DNA of 64,000 nt from Benincasa hispida (taxonomy: Eukaryota > Streptophyta > Magnoliopsida > Cucurbitales > Cucurbitaceae), in NCBI RefSeq assembly GCF_009727055.1, contig NC_052357.1, positions 81,876,186-81,940,185 of the forward strand, given 5' to 3'. This document shows, in pieces, positions 22,259 through 34,844 of the stretch. Numbering within the stretch: the stretch's first letter is position 1; each line of letters starts with the position of its first letter. A program made the translations under genes and the position numbers. The notes under the pieces were generated by a model. The model was not told the origin of the DNA. It did not search any database and worked only from the letters and a program-made list of their open reading frames with translations.

Positions 22259-24428
22259 GCGCCAAAAACTTGATGGTGGGAAATTATAAGTCAATTTTAC
22301 TCGACAACCAAAATCCCATAGACACGTTATGCAATGCATGTTCCTAAGATATGCGTTGATAGTCATGCGTCGATGGTCATGCGTTGGACTGATAATGCGT
22401 TAATGAATGTATACAATGACCATGCATCCTGCCACAAGTTTTCTTGTGCTGGAACCAAGTATAATTCCAACGCAAGTTTCTCGGATAATCCGAGGTCGAA
22501 CATAGGGACTTGTAACTATATGTTTGCGGTGATGTGCATGCGGCGGAATAAATAAAAGAATGGAGGGGATGTTGCTAAGTTAATCCTACTCCTACTCCTA
22601 TCTAACAGACTACATAATGAGAATATACATGAAAGGTAGAGATACGCCAAACCTTGAAATGAAATAAATGTGTGGGAAAATAGATAAAATATGGAGATGA
22701 TTTCATTGCAACCCTTAAGAGTGACCGCAAGGACAACCTTAGTCAACGCAAACCATGCAATCATGCTACAGACACGTGAACCTAACTTTAGGACATATGC
22801 GGTGTATCTGCGATATTGCCGAGAAGCCTATGCCTGCCTAGACCACCATAACCAGCTCATTAGCTCTCGCCGCATGAGCGTGGTTGCCACATAACCCCTT
22901 ATCCTACTTCCTGGACGCATGCAAATCCAATCTATAAGGTGTATATGCTGTGTGACGCAAACAGAGCTTATCTTTAAGATCCCCATTCTTGCCTAAGCGT
23001 TCCAATCCGCTCTCTCGAGTCTTAGATTTGGATTTTAGACTACTCTCTCAAGTATGCCTAAATGATGAATGATGCGCTCATAGAGCAAGGTAATCGCATA
23101 AACTTGGCTGACCTAAGCTTATTCCTATCTCTAGTGAACAATGCATACATTTCTTAATGCGACCAACCACATACCCTCTCGGGCAGTTGGTTGTTGCTGA
23201 CTTTACTCATAGACAAGCAATGCATTAGCCTATAGACAGGCATTGCCACAGCTTCACACTAAGAAAATAAGGTTACTCACACACTCACGCAATGTACACC
23301 TCTCGGTAGATGGCTACATGCTTCATATCCTTAATCCACATGACTAAGTATGCAATACCCAAGCAATCTCACTAATTGTTGCAATGAAAGTAAAGATGCT
23401 AAGCAAAGAAGATGGAGATGGAGTCGAAGGAACAGAGAAATGCATTAAAAACAGATTGTATTAATTCCTTAAGTCAAAATGTCATACAATACAATATAGG
23501 AAAAGAAAGGAAAAATAAATGACCGGCTGGAAGCAAAACCATACTTCCAGCGGATGTGCGTCAAGGCTGCCGGTGGTGTCATGGATGGGTGGAGGATTTG
23601 ACTCTTCTTGAGATCTAGCTCCGGTCAAAGGCTCCTGTCGTCACTCGGAATGGATGAAAGAGATGAAGAACTCTTAGCCATCTTCTCACGCGTTTGTCTG
23701 GATCGCGGAGAAAATCCCTAGTTTGAGGAATAATCTCACGCGTTTGTCTGGATCGCGGAGAAAATCCCTAGTTTGAGGAATAATCTTCAGATTACTTAAA
23801 TTTCAGCTCATCGGCTTTTATTTATAGAGCTTGGGTCACCGACAGCATTAATTGGACTTCTCTGAGTCTGACATTCGGCACATTAGTCCTTTTGTGAACC
23901 TCTGCCACTGATGGCGTGGTAGGTGAAATGTCAGCATCAGCTTTGGATTTTCTTGAGGTAGATGCGTTGATGCGTTCATTCCACCTACCTTGCGTTGATC
24001 CCATTAGTTTGCATTGCCGCATAGCCGTAATCATTCAATGGCCACATTCACTTAATATCGCAACTTTACATGATGTCTGTAATCGCTTGACTAGCGCAAC
24101 TCGCATGCGATGGACGCATGTAGCTGATCACCGCAACACCCATGCATTGATCTAATGCGTTTGCCTTGGATTGGAGAGTTTCTCCACATGCGGTCGTTTA
24201 TGCAGTGGTCCGATTTCCGCGTTTGCGTTCATTTCCTGCATTGGCTAAAAAATAGAATATTGAACGCATAATTAACGCAAAGTAACGAGTTAGCTGAGAT
24301 TCATCATGCTGATCGCCGCAAACTCTTTTTCTCGTGAATTCCTAACATGATTGCCACATATTTTGCCTAACAACCTTCATAATTCTAAGTAAAAGGACTA
24401 AGATGGCATGCATTTCTGCATGTCATCA
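22259..24428 (-). repeat. Athila-like family-1 LTR with a stub of its primer site
   Basis: Minus-strand start TGATGACATGCAGAAATGCA at 24428; end CCCACCATCA at 22271. It is followed by AGTTTTTGGCGC (22270-22259), the first bases of the tRNA-Asp-like primer site seen complete at 58391-58414. So this is a 2,158-bp LTR plus 12 bp of internal sequence, not a clean solo LTR. It contains a local duplication of about 50 bp at 23680-23785 (ACGCGTTTGTCTGGATCGCG twice) and a TATA box at about 23818-23826 (minus). Confidence 0.85.
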
Positions 24429-24429
24429 A

Positions 24430-24560
24430 CTCATAAACAACGATTGTCTATGAAATATGAACAAGTTCAAGTAGTCACATTTAAACACTTTAATGGATTG
24501 TCCTTAACTTGCATACATGCATCAAATCTATCTAATTCAGCTTTCTAGGTAAGTTCCCAG
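24430..24560. repeat. 131-bp direct duplication, copy 2
   Basis: Second copy of 22128-22258. On its far side the copia leader continues (GTAAGGGTGTTACG...), so this copy is joined to the original leader context. Confidence 0.85.
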
Positions 24561-26227
24561 GTAAGGGTGTTACGTTTCCGTCAACTTAAATACCCTAGTC
24601 TAGACAGAACCTGCCTAAGACAAAAGGTCCCTTATAGATAGATTTGCTACACTTTAGCCTTTTATTAGCCAATTTAATCCTATTAAACAAATTAAAAGAT
24701 TAAAGCCTTAGGGTTGCTAATCATATTAGAACCGTGATCTTAGATCTATGTGATCCAAGTTTTAAACACTTTAAAACTATGAATTAAACCTAAGTAAGCA
24801 TGCATGTCTTTCTTATTTCTTTTAGTTCTAATTTCTCTTTAACTCTTAAAAAGAAACGACTAAAACATTGCGCACAACGAGGCATTTATAACATTTATAA
24901 AATAACCTATGTGTCATGCTTCATGCAATATCCGGTCATTACTATATATAACTTTTATATAAAACGTAATAACCAAGCAAACATGCTATCATTCACCCTT
25001 ATACTATAACGATGATAATATAAAGATGATGCGTGTTAATGCTTTTTATGAATGCATAAATATAACTCTTATATTATACGATGCATGAGCATGCTCTTAC
25101 AAAATTAAATCATGCTTCTCTAAATTATAACGATTACAATAAAGAGATGATGCATGATCATTGTATAACCTAAGGTGGGATTTGTTATATGTGCATACCA
25201 TATTACATATAAAACATACATCGCATGTAATAAACAAAGGATTAATGGACTGGGATGGGCCTTTACACAAAAAAAACGGGAATGAAAAGCCCTATCTATT
25301 ACATTTTTCATCGAGCAAACCGGTTCACAGGCGAACCGGGACTTGAACCGCCAGGAGGTCTTCATCGTGTAGTAAACTCCAGCAGGTAGACGATCGTTCA
25401 GCGCGCACTAGACGATGGAAACATTAGCAAACAATCGCGTAGACGACGACGAGGCTGCGAAGCTTGATCGTCCATGTGATCGTGTAGCGTGACGACANNN
25501 NNNNNNNNNNNNNNNNNACGACAGGTAAACGATTTACCTTGAGTTACTAAGCGATCATTTAGTCAGTTACTAAGCGATGAAGCTAGCTGACCTAAATGAT
25601 CGTCTAGCGCCCTTTAAACGATACGCAAGCGTCTCATCGTCTAACCGATGCATGCAACTTGGTAAACGATTTACCTTGCAATGCTAAGCGATCGTTTAGT
25701 TAGTTACTAAGCGATGAAGCTTGCTGACCTAAACGATCGTCTAGTGCACGCGCACATTAAACTATACTCAGCGATTGCGTGCCCGATCGTCAACCTGATA
25801 CGACCAACACTTGATCGCATACCCTATTGTTTAATCGATGCGTTCAACCACGGTCACGTACTCCTTCATCTTTATGATGCGATGGACAACGATCGCGTAG
25901 AACTTCTTCTGCACAATGCTATCAACCCTAGATCGCCTCCTTCCTCAAAGAGCCGCAACGCTTGCCCAGAACTTCGATGAACGACTTAAGACTTCAAATA
26001 CTTTGAATACAGACTCGATAACGATTATTAATGCCCAAAAAACGTAGGGGCCTTTACAAACAACCACAAATGTAAAAGGAATTAAACAAACTGAGGCAAT
26101 TCATCCCAAAAACATCCATTAATTCGACACATCCACAGCAGATTTAACATTTAAAACAACGTAGAAATGCACCCACCATGAATACATATGTTATTTCATT
26201 ACAACAGATGAAATCAGAGTATCAGTA
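24561..26227 (-). other. Copia 5' leader with CGATCG array and 20-base gap
   Basis: Long non-coding leader of the 13-kb element. The part at about 25160-25340 matches the reverse complement of 29170-29345 in the host copy. The segment 25380-25960 is packed with (A/G)CGATCG(T/C) motifs and with the repeated phrase GGTAAACGATTTACCTTG (near 25525 and 25660). A run of 20 N (25498-25517) is a scaffold gap flanked by ACGACA on both sides. An 88-codon plus-strand frame (25714-25980) lies in the motif array and is most likely chance. Confidence 0.65.
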
Positions 26228-26245
26228 ACCTGGCTCTGATACCAA
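26228..26245 (-). other. Primer binding site (tRNA-iMet) of the 13-kb copia
   Basis: Minus-strand TTGGTATCAGAGCCAGG lies one base from the end of the 5' LTR. It is the perfect form of the initiator-Met tRNA site. Confidence 0.9.
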
Positions 26246-26246
26246 T

Positions 26247-28292
26247 TGAAGGATCTCATACCGAGAGTTCCGTGAGCGTGTTCAGATCGCTCCGATTTTA
26301 CAGTGACCGAAATACAAAAGGTATACATTCAACACATACAGTTATGCAATTAAACCTAATTATCAGCATGCTCAGAACAAATAAATAACAAGGAAAGGGT
26401 TCATACTAGTTGAAGACTGTCTTCGCACGTCTGAACCCTAAGCAGCGAAAACCCTCTAACAGTTTTACCAACACCCGGGGGATATGTCGACTGCAACAAC
26501 ACGATCAGTACAAGCACGAACACTGCAGCGGGGACAACACCACCACTAATGAAACCCAGGTATCCTCGGAGTCAAGAAACCCAAAGAGTGGGTTTTGGTG
26601 AGTTTGGTAGAGGATGGAGGACAACGCGTCGTGTAGACGATAAGAAAGTGGAAGATAACACTGTGCTATCGTATAACAGAAGTGCTTATCGTATAGAAGA
26701 GCTACACGATCATGTATGAAAGTCCGAACGATCGTTTAGGAAAAACGTATACGATCGTTTAGAGAAATCGTGAGGTAGATGATCGTTTAGACGGACGAGC
26801 TTCTATCGTATTGGCTCTCGCGATCGCTTTCACAAATTCTATTTGGGCGGACAAAAAGAAAACAATTTTCATTTTAACCTGCCAGTTACCATAACCAATG
26901 CAGACCACTACCCACGTACGAACGTGGAAGAATTGGTTAATTATCATATAATTAATCAATTAATTAAATAATAAATATAATCATATTATATTTATATCTT
27001 ATAGTTTGATATCACATATCTACTATAGTATTTTCTCCTCTACTTGATATAAATCATATTTATATCTAATTTCCTCCAAAATAATGTATCTCATACATTT
27101 AGCCAATTATATCATATATAATTAACCAGTCCAATTATATCATATATAATTAACCAGTCCAATTATATCATATATAATTGAACTTCTTCTTGTCAATTTG
27201 AATATTTCAAATTAACCCAAACACTGGTTCTCGACTTTATCCAAGCTACCTAGATGACCTAATGAACCTGTGGCTCGAAGCTCTAATGGTACGTGAATAG
27301 CTGACTAAACTCTTTAGCCACGGATTCACCATCCGTTAACTATCAGTGATTCCACTAAAGACCAACAGTTGAACTCTTCTTACCATAGATATATTTCTGT
27401 GTCCATCGAATATAACTAATCATGAGTACGATGACCCTTCACAGACGCTTGTAAGTACAACTGGGCCAATTTACCGTTTTTCCCCTGTAGTTACATCTCA
27501 CTCTTTAAGTACCATTGATTCCTCTAATGAACAATACAACATAGTCCAACTATGTGTGAACACCTCTCGGGCCAAGAGAAGGTGTGTGGTGCCGTTCGGG
27601 CCCAGAATTAGCCTTTAAGAGAGCCATCTATCTACTACCCCTGCCTCGGGAAGGAGTGATTCCATCTTGTGTAGCTAAGTTCCCAGCTCCCAAATCAGAC
27701 GAATCCCCAAATGGTAAGTTTGAATCAACGACCTGACACTCGCACCCATACAAATCAAAGGTTTGTCCTCAATGGCAGGGATGCCAACTCACTTAGGATT
27801 GAGGTCATGTTACCTATGGTCTCCTAGTGAAGTGAAGTCTTTGTCATGAACGGTGTTATATAACGAGACGTTAACACTTCGTGGTCAGGTCTTATACAAA
27901 CTCTTTGTATAGGACGCCCTCGCTCGCATGTCCTCAACACGAATGATTAGGATCAGACCATCTGTGACAAGTCACAACACTTGTGACCATTCCTTAAAGC
28001 AGGTCATGTCTGTAGCATTACCAGGATAAGGTTTCCCTCCTTTATCCATTTACTATAGACCATTTTAGTTATTACTCAAGACATGATCCACTTGTATGTC
28101 ACCACATACATGTTTGAGTCACATACAGATAACTAGGGATTTCATGTTTATTGATTTGTGGTAAATCAAATAAAACAATTAACTGAGCAAAATACAAGAT
28201 GTGAAGTAAATATTATATATTAACAACACAGGTGTTCGTATATACTGTTTACAAACTACAAGACACGAGACTTTAGGGCATCAACCCTAACA
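26247..28292 (-). repeat. 5' LTR of the 13-kb copia element
   Basis: Minus strand starts TGTTAGGGTTGATGCC at 28292 and ends GGTATGAGATCCTTCA at 26247. It carries the same order of blocks as 15226-17279, including the GATCG array (26630-26835). Differences include a repeat of the ATATCATATATAATTAACC unit near 27110-27170, present one time more than in the 3' LTR. Confidence 0.9.
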
Positions 28293-28431
28293 ATATCTTG
28301 TTCATAACATGCCGATAATTACTATTTGTTTGCATAACTGTTCGTTTAAATGTATATTGTTGTATTTCGGTCACTGTGAGATCGGAGCGATCCGAATGCG
28401 CTCATGGAACTCTTCGGTAAGAGATCCTTCA
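28293..28431 (+). repeat. Host copia LTR, part 4 of 4 (3' end)
   Basis: Begins ATATCTTGTTC, which continues from the ATATT at 15225; compare TATCTTGTTCTC near 1726 in the outermost LTR. It ends AAGAGATCCTTCA directly before a plus-strand primer site. This shows that the 13-kb minus-strand copia landed inside a plus-strand LTR of its own group. Confidence 0.8.
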
Positions 28432-28432
28432 A

Positions 28433-28450
28433 TTGGTATCAGAGCCAGGT
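28433..28450 (+). other. Primer binding site (tRNA-iMet) of the host copia
   Basis: TTGGTATCAGAGCCAGGT next to the LTR end, perfect initiator-Met form, opposite in orientation to 26228-26245. Confidence 0.9.
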
Positions 28451-29420
28451 TCTGATACTCCAATTTCATATGTTGCAACAAAATGACATTTACGTTCTTG
28501 ATGGGTGCATTTCTACACTGTTTAATGGTTAAATTTACTGTGGATGTGCGGGATTAATGGATGTTTTCGGGATAATTAGCCTCAGTTTAATTTACATCCT
28601 TTTACATTTGCTATTGTTTGTAAAGGCCCCTGCGTTTTTGGGCATTAATAATTGTTATCGAGTATATATTCAAAGTTTGTTTGAAGTTTTGAGTCGTTCA
28701 GAGAAGCAGATCTGTGCAAGCGTTGCGGTTCTTCGAGGAAGGAGGCGATCTAGGGTTGATCGCATCGTGCAGAATATGTGGTACGCGATTGCTGTTGATC
28801 GCATCGTAAAGATGATGGAGTACGCGATCGTTGTTGAAGTATCGGTTAAACGATGGGGTATGCGATCAAGAGTTGATCGTATCGTATTGACGATCGGGTA
28901 CGCGATCGCAGAGTATCGGGTCGTGATTTAACGCACGTGCACACTGGACGATCGTTTAGGTCAGCAAGCTTCATCGCTTAGTAACTAACTAAACAATCGT
29001 TTAGAAATGCAAGGTAAATCGTTTACCTATCGTTGCGCTAAGCGATTAGATAGACGATCAGGCTTCGCAGACTTGTCGTCGTCTACGTGATCGTTTAATT
29101 ATGCTTAAATCGTCTAGTTCGCACTGAACGATCATCTACCTATGGAATTTACTATACGATGAAGTCCTCATGGAGAATGTAACATATAGGCTTTTTCATT
29201 TCGGTTTTTTGTAAAGGCTCATCCTGGTCCATTAATCCTTTATTTATTACATGCGATGTATGTTTTTTATGTCATATGGTATGCACGTATAGTAAATCCC
29301 ACCTTAGGTTATGCAATGGTCATGCATCATCTCTTTATTGTAATTGTTATAATTTAGAGAAGCATGATTTTAATTATGTAAGAGCATGCTCATGCATCAT
29401 ATAATATAGGAGTTATATAT
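28451..29420 (+). other. Host copia 5' leader with CGATCG array
   Basis: Matches the leader of the 13-kb element in inverted orientation. GTAAAGGCCCCTGCG at about 28620 is also found in the outermost leader. From about 28745 to 29160 there are many (A/G)CGATCG(T/C) motifs. A 124-codon frame (28557-28931) runs through it, but its sequence is the motif array translated and has no recognisable domain. The leader stops at about 29420. Confidence 0.65.
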
Positions 29421-30367
29421 GAATAAGTTTCTAGATTAATATGAATTGTTCAAATTAATAAAGGGATTTAAATATATATGATATAATTAAATTATTTCAA
29501 TTATATGTGATATAATTGTCATAATGTATTTGATACATTAAAGCTTAATGGGAGGAAATAAATATTTAAATGAGATTCAAATATATTTTCTATGAATGGG
29601 ATTCATAGATGTTAAATTTAATATAAATATGATTTATATTAAATGTCATATAATGGAGAAAATAAACTATAGTTTATATTATATGTGATACAATATTAAA
29701 ACTATAGATTATATGTTATATTTGATGTAATATATAATTTAATATATATATATATATATATATAATATGATAAGTTAGTTATCACATTTATTTATATTAT
29801 ATTATTATTATTTGAATAATATGGAAGGGAGTTACAATTCCCTTCCCCATCTTTTCTCTTCACCCGCATTAGTAAGGTGGTTATTCTTTATGGTAAGAAG
29901 AATAAAAGAAAATCGTTTTCTTTTTCTTCTTCAACGTTGGTGTTAAACGATTGAGAAAAAATTTACAGAAGGGTTCTGTATCTTTGAGTGTTCTTCTGAA
30001 AAGTTCTCAATCTTCTTCCTCCTCCAAATTAATCTTTCCCTCTAAACCAAAATAGTCAGAGCCCACCACTTTTGGGTTCTCACCCTGAGAATACCAAGGT
30101 TTCACTGTGGTAGTGTCCGGGTTTTGGTTCGAGATTAATTTTTCTGAAGAAGGTCTTCAAAAGGTTCGTGACTGTTCGAGGGAAATTCGTGAAGAAAAAG
30201 GTTCTTCAAAGGTAATATTTCTTGAACTCTTTTCTTGTAAAAGCATGCTATAATTTAATTTTAAATAAATATCTAATTGTATATTTACTGGAAATTTTGT
30301 ATTCAATAATTAATGAAATTTGGTCGATCCGCTTCCGCTCAAGGTTCTCCTCATACGGGTTCCTTCA
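29421..30367 (+). repeat. Plus-strand copia LTR, 3' part
   Basis: Follows the middle and end of the LTR family at 35174-36768 in reverse complement (AATTGTTCAAATTAAT, then ATATATGATATAATT), includes an AT microsatellite at about 29740-29765, and ends CGGGTTCCTTCA. It is probably the remainder of 8414-9204. Copia-1 integrase begins immediately after. Confidence 0.65.
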
Positions 30368-31014
30368 GAATCTGGAAGGGAAGCATAACTCATCATAGAT
30401 CGAACCATATCCAATAAGGTTCGATTTCTCTTTTCTGATACACCATTCTACTGAGGTGTACCAGGTGTCGAGAGTTGGGATACAATTCCATGTTCTATCA
30501 AATAGTCTTGGAATTTTAGATCCAAATACTCTCCACTTCAATCATATCGAAATGTTTTAATAGTTTTATGTCATGTGTTTTCGACTTCAGTCTTTTACTC
30601 CTTGAACTTTTTAAGGATTTCAAACTTATGTTGCATTAATAAATATACCCATACCTAGAATGATCATTAGTGAAAGTGATGAAATATTCAAACCCTTATC
30701 TTGCCTTAACATTCATCGGATCACAAAGGTCTGAATGTACAAGTTCTAAGGGTTCTTTGGCCTTGTGACATTTTCTAGTAAAAGAACTTTTAATCATTTT
30801 TCCTTTAAGGCATGATTTACACACAGGTAAAGAATTTTTCTAACTCACTTAGAAGTCCATTCTTGACCAGTCTCTCAATCCTATTGAGATTTATGTGTCC
30901 TAATTTTAGGTGCCAAAGATGGGCATTTTCCTTGGGAGAAATTTTAAGTTTTTTATTCTGAGTTACCATAGTTTTAAATAGTTCAGTATTTAGGAGGGCT
31001 TTAGTTGCTGACAT
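30368..31014 (-). pseudogene. Copia-1 integrase / GAG-pre-integrase remnant
   Basis: The minus-strand frame 31014-30817 encodes LWHLKLGHINLNRIERL, the histidine half of the copia integrase zinc finger. The core region to 30368 matches the integrase at 19436-19930 but is full of stops (for example around the CCxxNVKA and YSRY regions). It is on the same strand and of the same group as 6601-8413, which it would adjoin once the inserted LTRs are removed. About 450 bp present in the intact relative between the two parts is missing. Confidence 0.8.
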
Positions 31015-31128
31015 ATTAGCACATAAAGATTATCTTCCAAGGTCCAATTCGTGCGGTTCAAGGTCCAATTCGTTTGTTTTGAACCGGTTAAGCTATTAAT
31101 TTGTAATAGTTAGCTGTTTTTTAATTAA

Positions 31129-31340
31129 TTAAATTAATATAACATTTCCTCTTGCCTTAACATTCATCGGATCACAAAGGTCTGAATGTACAAGTTCTAA
31201 GAGTTCTTTGGCCCTGTGACCTTCTCCAGTAAAATATCTTTTAATCATTTTGCCTTCAAGGCATGACTCATACATAGATAAAGAATTTTTTTCTAACTCA
31301 CATAGAAGTCCATTCTTGACCAGTCTCTCAATCATATAAG
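31129..31340 (-). pseudogene. Second copy of a Copia-1 integrase segment
   Basis: A 68-codon frame with IERLVKNGLLCELEKNSL, YESCLEGK and ELLELVHSDLCDPMNVKA repeats the segment at about 30700-30890 with differences. It lies among AT-rich sequence on both sides, so it is a duplicated or separately inserted fragment. The stretch 31015-31128 repeats the phrase AAGGTCCAATTCGT twice. Confidence 0.75.
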
Positions 31341-31862
31341 TGTTATATTAATTTAATTAAATTTTTAGAAGTCCAGTCTCGATCCAATAATTGTTTTAAA
31401 TTATGCACCCGATGTAAGGTTTAATTTATATAATTATATGTCATAACATATGCTATATAGTAAAATCACACCATAGGTTATGCATTATTTATGCATCATT
31501 CATATTATAAATATTATGATATATAGTTGCATGATTTAATTTATAGCATGCTCATGCATCATATGATATAAATGTTATAATATATGTTTACATGCATTAA
31601 TGACATAGTCGTGCATTATTTATATTATAAGTGTTATAATATATAGTTGAATGTATGGATGGATGTATGTTATTCATTATTTCATTACTTTAGTATATAA
31701 ATGTTATGCAAACCTTATAAGTGTAATGAAATTAGAAATAAAAATCAATAATTCAGAATTGCATGCAAACCTTAGGTTAAAATTATTATTTTTTAAATAG
31801 TTTTAAAATATGATTCATATAGACTTAAGATTGCATTTTTAATGAGATTAGAACTAAGATAA
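31341..31862 (-). other. AT-rich leader-like sequence next to Copia-1 5' LTR
   Basis: Contains repeated phrases built on GCATGATTTAAT, GCATCATATGATATAA and TTATAATATATAG, similar in style to 24880-25140. A primer site is not recognisable next to the LTR at 31863; it has decayed or been lost. Confidence 0.4.
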
Positions 31863-34844
31863 TGAAGGAACTATGAAGTTCCGTAGCAGAAGCGAGGATC
31901 GGCCTAATTTTAATTTCACATAACACAAAATTGCATAACAAACAATTATGCATAAAACGAAAAAATTTATAGCATGCATTAAGAGGAAAAAGGGAGAAGA
32001 AATTACATTACCTCTTAATGAATCAAAAAATCTTCACGAAATCCTCTTCTCCACGAATGATCACGAACAAGAAAACCTCGAACCGGTCACGAACAATTCG
32101 TGAGGACACTACCACAAGAATTTCCTTTGTATTCTCTATAGGGAATGAGAATAACAGGAGGTGTGGGCTCTGTCTTTCTTTTGGAAAGAGAGAGAGAGAG
32201 CGATTTTGAGAGAAAAAAGTCTTATGTGAGAATTAGGAAAATCCCAAAGAACCTTCACTTGGGAGATTTTGTGAAGAAGATGATCATTTTGAATAAATAA
32301 AATAACCACCCCTACACGTACTGCAATCAGAGAGAAAAAGGGGGGGGGGGGGGGGGGAGTTACAACTCTTTTCCAAACTAATTTCTTAAAAACATAATTT
32401 AATAATATGAAAAATAATTTAATAAATAACAATTTATTTAATAAATTATTTACTCACACGCACACATATATATAATAACCACCTTATCATATAATATATG
32501 TTAAACTATATGATATAACACATAACCTATAGTTTATATTATATCAAATACAATCTAACCTTTAGTTTTATTTGTCTCATACATGTATGGTATTTAATAT
32601 AAATCGCATTTATATTAAATTTAGTTATGTGAATCTGATTCATATAATTAATATTTGAATCATATTCAAATATTTAATTCCTCACAATTAAATTTTATAA
32701 TATATCAAATACATTATATTAATTATATCATATATAATTATTTTAAATTAATTATATCATATAAAATTAATTCCTCATTTAATTTGAACAATTCAAATTA
32801 ATTCTCAATAACCCTTGTTGAGCTATAGAGGGGACCTTATAGATCTATAGATTGAAGTTCCAATGGTAATTGAATAATTAATTAAACTTCATTAATTAAA
32901 TTATTCAACATCCATTAATTGTCGGTCATTCTACTAAAGACGAGCAGTTGTACTATTTACACTACCGATATATTTATGTGTCCATTGGATATAACCAATT
33001 AACAGTGCGATGACCCTTCAAAAATTGCTCGTAAGTACAATTGGGCCAAATTTGCCATTTTCCCTATAGTTACATCTAACTCCTTAAGTACCATTGATCC
33101 CTCTAATGAACAATTCGTGAGGACGCCACCACAAGAATTTCCTCTGTACTCTCGGTAGGGAATGAGAATAATAGGAGGTGTGAGCTCTGTCTTTCTTTTG
33201 GAAAGAGAGAGAGTGATTTTGAGAGGAAAAAGCCTCATGTGAGAATTAAGAAAATCCCAAAGAACCATCACTTGGGAGATTCTGTGACGAAGATGATCAT
33301 TTTGAATAATCAAATAACCATCCTACACGTACTGCAATTAAAGAGAAAAGAGGGGGAGGGAGTTACAACTCCTTTCCAAACTAATTTCTTAAAAAAATAA
33401 TTTAATAAATAACAATTTATTTAATAAATTATTTAATCACACACACATATTTATGATAACCACCATCATATAATATATGTTAAACTATATGTTATATCAA
33501 ATATAACACATAACCTATAGTTTATATTGTATTTGGTTTATATTGTATCAAATACAATATAACCTCTAGTTTTATTTCTCTCATACGTGTATGATATTTA
33601 ATATAAATCACATTTATACTAAATTTAATTATGTGAATCTCATTCATATAATTAATATTTGAATCATATTCAAATATTTATTTCCTCTCAATTAAAGTTT
33701 ATAATATATTAAATATATTATATTAATTATATCATATACAATTAATTCCCTCAATTAATTTGAACAATTCAAATTAATTCAAAATTAATTCTTAATAACC
33801 CTTGTTGAGCTATAGAGGGGACCTTATGGACCTGTAGATTGAAGTTTCAATAGTACTTGAATAATTAATTAAACTCCATTAATTAAATTATTCGACATCC
33901 ATTAATTTTCGGTCATTCCACTAAAGACGAGCAGCTGCACTTTTTGTACTACAGATATATTTATGTGTCCATTGGATATAACCAGTTAACAGTGCGATGA
34001 CCCTTCAAAAATTGCTCGTAAGTACAGCTAGGCCAAATTTACCATTTTTTTCCTTGTAGTTACATCTAACTCCTTAAGTACCATTGATCTCTCTAATGAA
34101 CAATAAGTCATAGTCGAACTATGATCAAACCCCTCTCGGGCCAAGACAGGGTGTGATACCACATTGTTTAAGTTTCGGAATCAACCCTTAAGGGAGAAAT
34201 TTATCTACTTACCCAGATGTTAGGGAAGGGGTGAATTTCATCTTGTATAGTTGTGTTCCCAGTTCCGTACTCAGACGAATCTCTAAAATGGTAGACTTAT
34301 TGAGTCAAGATCTGACCACTCTCACCCATACAAATGAAATGACCTTTTTCATAGGCAGGAGTTCACAACACACTCAAGATTCAGATCATGTCACCTATGA
34401 TCATCTTGGTGAAATGTAAGTCTCTATTATGAACGGTATTATATAATGAGACTATTTATTTCGTGGTCCGGTCTTATACAAACTCCTTTGTATAGAATAC
34501 CCCTACTTACATGTCTCTATATGAATGATGGGGATCAGATCATTTGTAGCACTTTACAACAATTGTAATAGCAGTTCGTATTCATAGTGTCACTAGGATA
34601 ATGTACCCGACCTTATCCATCTATTACAGAACATTTGGTTATCACTCAAACATGATCCACCTGTATGGTCCTACATACATGTTTAAGCCACAAAAGATAA
34701 TCTTGGATGTTAGTTTATTGATTTGTGGGTTAATGCTACTAAATATCGAATAAAACATCTCATATTTTATTAGATAAATAAAATGTTTGTACATTACAAT
34801 TACAAACTACAGGACCCACGAGATTTAAGGCATTAATCCCAACA
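31863..34844 (-). repeat. Copia-1 5' LTR with internal tandem duplication
   Basis: Minus strand starts TGTTGGGATTAATGCC at 34844 and ends AACTTCATAGTTCCTTCA at 31863. It would be about 2 kb but holds a tandem duplication of about 1.02 kb: 32091-33107 repeats as 33108 to about 34100. Both junctions fall on GAACAAT, a short shared sequence, typical of recombination at microhomology. A run of 18 G (32340-32357) occurs only in the first copy; the second has GGGGGAGGG. Frames of about 100 codons on either strand in the duplication are chance. Confidence 0.8.

Larger units (their letters stand above)
15226..28292 (-). mobile_element. Complete two-LTR copia retrotransposon (13.07 kb, Tork-like)
   Basis: Minus-strand order: 5' LTR 28292-26247, initiator-Met primer site 26245-26228, long leader, gag, protease, integrase, reverse transcriptase, RNase H, polypurine tract 17294-17280, 3' LTR 17279-15226. 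The order protease-integrase-RT-RNase H is that of Ty1/copia. The LTRs are 2,046 and 2,054 bp and clearly similar along their length. Flanking 5-mers are ATATT (15221-15225) and ATATC (28293-28297), one mismatch. The insertion split the host LTR. An Athila-like LTR and 131-bp duplication sit in the leader. Coding parts carry stops and frameshifts, so the copy is not autonomous. Confidence 0.9.

Noticed and set aside
25714..25980. 88-codon plus-strand frame
   Set aside because: It runs antisense to the copia leader through the CGATCG array and has no counterpart in the host leader.
28557..28931. 124-codon open frame on the plus strand
   Set aside because: It translates the CGATCG motif array of a copia leader, has no domain, and the inverted leader at 24561-26227 does not keep the frame.
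32136..33313. Minus-strand frames of 98 and 104 codons
   Set aside because: They fall in the duplicated part of a copia LTR. The two are partial copies of each other because of the duplication, not two genes.
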